Below are positions 1-3,957 of a stretch of 7,040 bases of DNA, piece by piece. Each line of letters opens with the position of its first letter. Within the stretch, counting starts at the first letter, position 1. The stretch is taken from positions 1-7,040 of the forward strand of contig JASLRF010000644.1 in assembly GCA_030744095.1 (NCBI GenBank), written 5' to 3'. A model generated the notes under the pieces. The model was not told the origin of the DNA. It did no database searches and saw only the letters and a program-made list of their open reading frames with translations. This stretch comes from Pirellulaceae bacterium. Lineage in GTDB: Bacteria; Planctomycetota; Planctomycetia; Pirellulales; Pirellulaceae. The position numbers and the translations under genes are program-made.

Positions 1-1
1 G

Positions 2-707
2 GTCCGCGTGGAAAGCACGCGAAATCCGCTTCGGCAAATTCCGTCTGATCCGCGGCTCGAACTGCGAACGCCGTGTTTGAACTGGACCAGCAAAACGGAT
101 GTGTGCAAAACATCAGTACAGTGTCGCCGTTGGCCGCTCCGTAGACGGCTGGATCCTTCATATGGATGACTGACGGATCTTGGGATTGGAAGATCGTAGA
201 GATCGTGGCCGTAGCGAGCTGTTCGACGGAACTTGCCTGCAGATGGTCCACCGTCCAGACGCCCGCCCCTGGTTTGAGGAACGATGAAAACTCGCCGGGG
301 TACGGAATTCCGGTTTTTTCAGTCGAGAAAAAAAGTTCGACACCGTTCGCCGTTGTTCTCAATGCACTGCCTTCAATCGAAAGCACTTTGCGATCGCCGA
401 TATCTAATGCGGATTTGGCGAAGCTGAGCGTCTTTGTAAACGTATCGCCATCATCGGTCGAACGAAAAACTGCCAGCTCCAAGCCCCGCTCGCCGAGCCC
501 CAGACCCGTGCGCGAGTCGCCGTGGTTGCGGTACCGGCCGACCAACAAGAGCGATCCGTCTGGTGCTTCGACCATATTTCCACCACCGAACCAGAATCCG
601 CTGGCTGCCTGCTTTGGCGGGATTATGACCCGTGCCCGTCGTTGGTCGACTAGTGTCTCGGCCAGTTTGAGCAGTGCTCGCTCGGCAACTGAGTTCAGCT
701 GTTTCAT
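2..707 (-). CDS. Sialidase/BNR-type beta-propeller protein, C-terminus cut by the window edge
   Basis: The frame is open from ATG at 707 to the left edge, with 235 complete codons and no stop. The translation holds a perfect Asp-box (S-x-D-x-G-x-T-F, STDDGDTF at residues 83-90), the hallmark of BNR/sialidase beta-propellers. It also has GGGNMVEAPDGSLLLVGRYR (41-60) and IHMKDPAVYG (181-190), which resemble blade motifs of sialidase-like and GH43-like five-bladed propellers. No signal peptide or membrane segment is visible, so the visible part would be cytoplasmic; many sialidases are secreted. The start codon has no Shine-Dalgarno of its own, but it overlaps the stop of a mini-ORF downstream of kbl, which suggests translational coupling. 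The next upstream in-frame stop is at 774-776 and no ATG, GTG or TTG lies between. The fold is well supported. The substrate is unknown, and true sialidase activity cannot be claimed because the catalytic residues cannot all be placed. Confidence 0.82.
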   Translation of the reverse strand, partial: MKQLNSVAERALLKLAETLVDQRRARVIIPPKQAASGFWFGGGNMVEAPDGSLLLVGRYRNHGDSRTGLGLGERGLELAVFRSTDDGDTFTKTLSFAKSALDIGDRKVLSIEGSALRTTANGVELFFSTEKTGIPYPGEFSSFLKPGAGVWTVDHLQASSVEQLATATISTIFQSQDPSVIHMKDPAVYGAANGDTVLMFCTHPFCWSSSNTAFAVRAADQTEFAEADFACFPRG

Positions 708-763
708 GACGGAGTAGGTGGTTGGTGGTTGGTCGTTGGAAGTTCGCAGCGGTTCTGGTTCAT
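704..763 (-). CDS. 19-residue mini-ORF bridging kbl and the propeller gene
   Basis: This short reading frame encodes MNQNRCELPTTNHQPPTPS. Its ATG (761-763) overlaps the kbl TGA (760-762) as ATGA, and its own TGA (704-706) overlaps the propeller ATG (705-707) as a second ATGA. AAGGAGG, within the last kbl codons at 767-773, stands four bases before its start and is the strongest ribosome binding site on the minus strand of the window. The peptide is Pro/Thr/Asn-rich because a heptamer repeat encodes its second half, so it has no recognisable domain. The likely role is to carry ribosomes from kbl to the propeller start, which lacks a Shine-Dalgarno; this is an inference from layout. It could also be a chance frame. 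Confidence 0.4.
   Translation of the reverse strand: MNQNRCELPTTNHQPPTPS
717..737. repeat. 7-bp tandem repeat between kbl and the propeller gene
   Basis: On the plus strand the units are GGTGGTT (717-723), GGTGGTT (724-730) and GGTCGTT (731-737), followed by a degenerate GGAAGTT (738-744). The repeat lies wholly inside the mini-ORF. Because seven is not a multiple of three, any change in copy number alters the mini-ORF frame relative to the propeller start. Confidence 0.85.
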
Positions 764-1944
764 CCTTCCTCCTTCAACCTTTCGAAGGCAGCGAGCGCTT
801 GTTCCAGGTGTTGATCCGTATGTGCGGCCGACATCTGAACTCGCAATCGCGCGGTGCCTTCGGGCACGACGGGAAAACCAAACCCAATAACAAATAATCC
901 CAGTTCCAGCAGTCGGTTTGAAAGCCGAATCGCGTCGGAGGTAGCGCCGACGATGATCGGGAGAATAGCTGTGGGCGAATCGAGGACTTCATAACCTAAT
1001 GATTGCAGTCCATCTCGCATCGTATTGACGTTCTCATGGAGTCGTGCGAGGCGTTGCGGTTCGCGCTGGACGATCTCCAGCGCCTTGTTTGCGCTGCAAG
1101 CGACCGTCGGCGGCAACGCGTTAGAAAAGAGCTGCGGTCGACTTCGTTGAACGAGATAGTCGATGACGTCTCGTGGACCGGCGACGTATCCACCAGCGGC
1201 ACCGCCGAGGGCCTTACCCAGCGTACCGGTGAAGATGTCGACTCCCTCGGGGCCCCGGCCAGGCAAGCCGAAATGTTCGTGCACGCCACGACCGTGCGTT
1301 CCGAGCACACCGGTGCCGTGCGAATCGTCGACGACCAACGTCGCGTCATGACGGCGGCAGGTGGCAATCAATTCTGGCAGTTTCGCGATATCGCCTTCCA
1401 TGCTGAACACGCCGTCGGTCACCACGATCTTGGTAGCTGCGGATTGCAGTTCCGTCAGCGTCGTCTCTAACGCATTCATGTCGCTGTGCGCAAAGACCTT
1501 ACGCGTGGCCTGCCGTGCCAGACGTCCCGCGTCGATGATGCTGGCGTGGTTCAATTCATCGGAGATCAAGCCGTCGCCTGTTTCCACCAGGTTAGCTAGC
1601 AGGCCTTCGTTTGCATTCCAGCAGCTAACATAGGTCAACGCGGATTCCGTGCCCAAAAAATCGGCGATACGTTCTTCGAGTATCCGGTGGCATTCAAAGG
1701 TCCCGCAGATGAACCGCACGCTGGCGGTCCCGGCCCCGTAGCGTTTCAAACCTTCAACGCCCGCCTCGACGACCTCTGGATGATTGGCCAGACCCAGGTA
1801 ATTATTCGAACAGAACACCAGAACGTCCCCCAGGCCGTCGATCGTCGTGATCGGTGCCATGGGGGCGGTCAAATAACGAAGCGACTTGTAAGTGCCACTC
1901 TCGTGAAGCTGCGCAAGGGAGGTTCGAAGGCGATCGTCAAGCAT
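760..1944 (-). CDS. kbl: Glycine C-acetyltransferase (2-amino-3-ketobutyrate CoA ligase)
   Basis: This cytoplasmic PLP enzyme of the alpha-oxoamine synthase family converts 2-amino-3-ketobutyrate plus CoA to glycine plus acetyl-CoA, the second step of threonine breakdown after threonine dehydrogenase. In the 394-residue form, the family signatures are FCSNNYLGLANHP (residues 45-57), VVDDSHGTG (204-212), the PLP-lysine motif TGTLGKALGG with Lys244, RSRPQLFSNALPP (267-279) and the C-terminal PVVPEGTARLRVQMSAAHT. The RSRP-LFSN-LPP and PVVP-G-AR motifs match E. coli Kbl (398 aa, Lys244) rather than BioF or HemA. An upstream in-frame ATG at 2013 would add 23 residues with no family counterpart. 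I chose the start at 1944, which gives the normal N-terminus and has AGGAG upstream, though at a long spacing of about 12 bases. The gene lies 125 bp after the HDOD gene and overlaps the mini-ORF start. No tdh is visible nearby. Confidence 0.95.
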   Translation of the reverse strand: MLDDRLRTSLAQLHESGTYKSLRYLTAPMAPITTIDGLGDVLVFCSNNYLGLANHPEVVEAGVEGLKRYGAGTASVRFICGTFECHRILEERIADFLGTESALTYVSCWNANEGLLANLVETGDGLISDELNHASIIDAGRLARQATRKVFAHSDMNALETTLTELQSAATKIVVTDGVFSMEGDIAKLPELIATCRRHDATLVVDDSHGTGVLGTHGRGVHEHFGLPGRGPEGVDIFTGTLGKALGGAAGGYVAGPRDVIDYLVQRSRPQLFSNALPPTVACSANKALEIVQREPQRLARLHENVNTMRDGLQSLGYEVLDSPTAILPIIVGATSDAIRLSNRLLELGLFVIGFGFPVVPEGTARLRVQMSAAHTDQHLEQALAAFERLKEEG

Positions 1945-1954
1945 GGACACGGGG

Positions 1955-1960
1955 AGTCTC
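1955..1960 (-). promoter_or_regulatory. kbl: Candidate ribosome binding site for kbl
   Basis: AGGAGA on the minus strand lies about 10-13 bases before the ATG at 1942-1944. The spacing is longer than ideal, but the match supports this start over the ATG at 2013. Confidence 0.45.
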
Positions 1961-2029
1961 CTGGCGTTGGGGCAGGCATACAGCGGGTGCGCCGCGGGAA
2001 AGCGGACGACCATGATTATGCCGCCGTGA

Positions 2030-2042
2030 CGACGATTCGTCG
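2030..2042. repeat. Perfect 13-bp odd palindrome between the HDOD gene and kbl
   Basis: CGACGA-T-TCGTCG has six-base arms around a single central base. It stands 28 bp past the HDOD stop and 86 bp before the kbl start. The one-base centre does not suit an RNA hairpin loop, and no T-run follows, so a protein-binding site is more likely than a terminator. Its function is unknown. Confidence 0.5.
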
Positions 2043-2069
2043 ACCAAGCCGGTGTGGTTCCCGATAGGT

Positions 2070-2975
2070 CTAAACTGGCACGTTGCCGGATTCCAGGACG
2101 TCGACGAGCGCCTCGGCGGGGATGGCCAACTTCAGAATCGGCGCGAATTCAGTGAATGACTCGTCGACCATAGCAAAGACTTCGCTGACGGTAGGTGCAT
2201 CGGCGGGAGCAAGCCGTTTGAACGCTTCGAGGAAGGCGGCCCGTTCACTCCAGCATTTGTCTGCAGCTGTTGGCAGCATCGCCGACAAGCCGACGGCAAG
2301 CGAATCTGCCGATCCTTGATCGATGGCCTCTGACAGGTCCGTATGAAATCCAATCAGAGAGACGAATTGATCGGGAAGCTTCCAATTGCGAGCCATCATG
2401 GCACTGGCATCCGCGTGATTCCAGCCAAACCGTACTTTTTCGAGGTCTGACAAACGTGCCTCGCCACCGTTGCGTGCTTTCAACAGCGTTTCGTATTCAG
2501 TAGGCAGCTCTTTGGCCAGCAAAGGAACGGCCATATCTTGCAACAAAGCGGCCGCAAACAGATCCTCCGCATTGGCCAGTCCCAGTATTCTTCCGAAGAT
2601 ACGGGCGAATATTGCGCGACGTAGCGAATCCTGCCAAAGGCTCTTCAGGTCAAAGGGTCCACATTTTGGATTCGGCATCAAACTGAACACGGCGCTCCAC
2701 ATCGCGAAGTTCTTGATCGTACGGATTCCGACCAGTGAAATGGCCAACTTGATGCTGCTGATTTCATTGGCGAAACCGAAGTACGACGAGTTGACGAAAC
2801 GTAGAACTTGTCCGGTCAGCCCTGGATCGGATTCGATCGGAATGGCAAATTCGGCTGGGCCATTGTCAGGGTCCTGTGAAAGTTCCAGCAGTCGAATTGC
2901 GCTCTGGGGTAGGGCGGGAAGTTGGGCACGCCCGAGCAATTTGTCAAGTTGGAAGGAGGTGTTGGCCGTCGTCAT
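2070..2975 (-). CDS. HDOD-domain protein
   Basis: The 301-residue protein is almost entirely one HDOD domain, a helical relative of HD phosphohydrolases found in bacterial signalling and stress proteins, mostly without known enzymatic activity. Typical features are LPALPQSAIRLLELSQDPD (residues 19-37), the IESDPGLTGQVLRFVNSSYFG block (47-67), IKLAISLVGIRTIKN (75-89) and GWNHADASAMMARNWKLPD (184-202). The position of the catalytic His-Asp is LLQDMAV (144-150), so His is replaced by Gln146 while Asp147 stays; His188 and His211 remain. Loss of the HD pair points to a binding or scaffold role. There is no signal peptide, membrane segment, receiver or GGDEF domain, so this is a stand-alone cytoplasmic HDOD protein. 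The start at 2975 has AGGA about nine bases upstream. The gene may be cotranscribed with kbl. Its partner or ligand is unknown. Confidence 0.92.
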   Translation of the reverse strand: MTTANTSFQLDKLLGRAQLPALPQSAIRLLELSQDPDNGPAEFAIPIESDPGLTGQVLRFVNSSYFGFANEISSIKLAISLVGIRTIKNFAMWSAVFSLMPNPKCGPFDLKSLWQDSLRRAIFARIFGRILGLANAEDLFAAALLQDMAVPLLAKELPTEYETLLKARNGGEARLSDLEKVRFGWNHADASAMMARNWKLPDQFVSLIGFHTDLSEAIDQGSADSLAVGLSAMLPTAADKCWSERAAFLEAFKRLAPADAPTVSEVFAMVDESFTEFAPILKLAIPAEALVDVLESGNVPV

Positions 2976-3016
2976 GTTTGGAGTTCCTGCTGAAGAGTCG
3001 GTACGGCCACGCTCGA

Positions 3017-3046
3017 CCGGTTCCGTTATGGCCGGTTCCGTTATGG
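3017..3046. repeat. Perfect 15-bp tandem duplication upstream of the HDOD gene
   Basis: CCGGTTCCGTTATGG occurs twice with no gap (3017-3031 and 3032-3046) and no mismatch. It lies 42-71 bp upstream of the HDOD start codon. Perfect identity suggests either a recent duplication or selection on both copies. Confidence 0.92.
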
Positions 3047-3054
3047 GTAGTCAA
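3025..3054 (-). promoter_or_regulatory. Candidate sigma-70-type promoter for the HDOD gene
   Basis: On the minus strand, TTGACT (3049-3054, five of six matches to TTGACA) and CATAAC (3025-3030, four of six to TATAAT) are separated by 18 bases. Transcription would start near 3018, giving a leader of about 43 bases with AGGA before the ATG. The -10 element belongs to the downstream copy of the 15-bp duplication. This is a consensus match read by eye. Confidence 0.42.
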
Positions 3055-3366
3055 GCGGAGCCAAGTAGATGTTTCCGTCGCAACACTACGCCACGCGAAG
3101 CGCCAGAGCAAACGAACGTCCGCGGTGTGGCAACTAACTTCGTGAGACGGTGGCGCGAGACGTCGCACAAACGGTTCGCGCGGTGTAACCCCTTCCTTCA
3201 TGATGCACCAATGCCACGTACGACCGTCGGGTAACGTCGTCAATTGGCAACACGCGCGGTGGCGGTGGCGCCGATGACTTTCGCCGCCCAAGTTGTTGAT
3301 TCGACAAGCCTTAGCGTATGACGTTGCGGTTGTCTGATTGACAGGCTGCGGCACGGCGCGGCTGTT

Positions 3367-3409
3367 GCGTTCTTCTCAAGGCGTTAAGCAGAACGCGATT
3401 CTCAACGCC
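3367..3409 (+). other. Cluster of mutually exclusive short stems ahead of the small membrane protein gene
   Basis: GCGTT occurs at 3367-3371 and 3381-3385, and its complement AACGC at 3392-3396 and 3404-3408. The second GCGTT can form a 5-bp stem with a 6-base loop using the first AACGC, or a 6-bp GGCGTT/AACGCC stem (3380-3385 with 3404-3409). TTCTCAA is also repeated at 3373-3379 and 3399-3405. The cluster ends 25 bases before the start codon, so it may be in the mRNA leader. The stems are short and the role is unproven. Confidence 0.35.
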
Positions 3410-3434
3410 ACATCTTGTCGCTCGGATTTCTGCA

Positions 3435-3743
3435 ATGTTTTTTTGCTCGACTCAGATGCTGTTGATCACCACGGTCATTTTTGCCAGTCCCATTGGACAG
3501 ATCACGCCGGCGGAGTCGGCCCCCACGGCATTCGGCCAAGTTCCGGCGGTCGCGCCCCCCACCAGCGAGTGGCGGCGTACGTCGGAAGGTTGGCAGCGGA
3601 CGAGCGGTTGGCCGTCGATGGCCGATCGAAACACCGTGCCGCCGGCTGCCAACGTTCACCCCTTGGTTCTCGCAACGCTCATCGGCCTGATTTCACTCGG
3701 TGGGCTGATCGGTTTCGGATCGCCACGTCGCAGATCACAATAG
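3435..3743 (+). CDS. Small exported, membrane-anchored Trp-rich protein
   Basis: The 102-residue protein has an N-terminal hydrophobic segment (about residues 8-20, MLLITTVIFASPI) followed by an Ala-rich stretch (AESAPTA, 27-32) that could hold a signal peptidase site. The centre is a short Trp motif, EWRRTSEGWQRTSGW (45-59, Trp46, Trp53 and Trp59). A C-terminal membrane helix (about 75-95, HPLVLATLIGLISLGGLIGF) precedes a basic tail, SPRRRSQ. This suggests a tiny protein outside the cytoplasm, held by its C-terminus with the basic tail inside. The codons favour G/C at the third position, and the hydrophobic pattern is unlikely by chance, which supports it over the longer overlapping frame. 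No Shine-Dalgarno is seen; ATG at 3456 (residue 8) is an alternative start. I recall similar W-R-R-T-x-x-G-W proteins in planctomycetes but know no function. Confidence 0.68.
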   Translation: MFFCSTQMLLITTVIFASPIGQITPAESAPTAFGQVPAVAPPTSEWRRTSEGWQRTSGWPSMADRNTVPPAANVHPLVLATLIGLISLGGLIGFGSPRRRSQ

Positions 3744-3765
3744 AGCTACGGCAGTTCATCGCGCC

Positions 3766-3785
3766 GGGTCGCCTCTTGGCGACTT
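3766..3785 (+). other. Stem-loop after the small membrane protein gene (possible weak terminator)
   Basis: GTCGCC and GGCGAC (3768-3773 and 3778-3783) form a 6-bp G/C-rich stem with a TCTT loop, extendable by two G-T pairs. It starts about 25 bases after the stop codon. Only two T residues follow before the sequence becomes mixed, so it is at best a weak intrinsic terminator; it may act as an RNA end-protecting stem. Confidence 0.35.
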
Positions 3786-3805
3786 CATGCCGATATCTAA
3801 CTCTT

Positions 3806-3825
3806 GCACATGTCAGTAGTTGTGC
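3806..3825. repeat. Short inverted repeat upstream of the large membrane protein gene
   Basis: GCACA (3806-3810) and TGTGC (3821-3825) form an inverted repeat with a 10-base spacer, 133 bases before the ATG at 3958. The arm spacing is about two DNA turns centre to centre at most, compatible with a small dimeric regulator site, but five-base arms can occur by chance. Nothing else recognisable lies in 3786-3957, including any clear Shine-Dalgarno. Confidence 0.25.
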
Positions 3826-3957
3826 TGTCGACCGGGTGGAATTCAAGACATTCTCGCGATTTCTTGTACGAATCCTGACGGCATTTCGCACTATTGAAGA
3901 TGGGGCGGCATTGGTCGCTTCTACCACGAAGTTCGAATTGCCTTCAGAGACTTTCCA

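Larger units (their letters stand above)
2976..3434. other. 459-bp divergent intergenic region
   Basis: This stretch separates the minus-strand HDOD gene from the plus-strand small membrane protein gene. I see a promoter-like pair and 15-bp tandem repeat on the HDOD side, and a cluster of alternative short stems on the other side. Reading frames that cross it have Arg-, His- and Cys-rich, low-complexity translations and no recognisable domain. The central part (about 3060-3360) shows nothing I can name. Confidence 0.7.

Noticed and set aside
166..717. Plus-strand frame of 183 codons opposite the propeller gene
   Set aside because: The opposite strand carries an uninterrupted frame with a clear Asp-box. 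The plus-strand translation is Ser/Pro/Arg-rich with no domain.
717..739. Possible two-layer G-quadruplex (six GG pairs on the plus strand)
   Set aside because: Only two-base G runs are present and they are on the template strand of the minus-strand genes. The pattern is fully explained by the heptamer repeat.
1003..1470. Plus-strand frame of 155 codons inside kbl
   Set aside because: It is the antisense shadow of a strongly conserved enzyme and has no domain.
1945..2013. Extended kbl start at 2013
   Set aside because: The 23 extra residues have no counterpart in Kbl proteins, and the ATG at 1944 gives the expected length and puts the PLP lysine at position 244.
2470..3234. Plus-strand frame of 254 codons opposite the HDOD gene and upstream region
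   Set aside because: Most of it is antisense to the HDOD coding region. The translation is Ser/Arg-rich and lacks recognisable motifs.
2944..3354. Minus-strand frame of 136 codons across the HDOD start
   Set aside because: It overlaps the HDOD N-terminus out of frame, and its NGTGHNGTG repeat is only the 15-bp DNA duplication read as codons.
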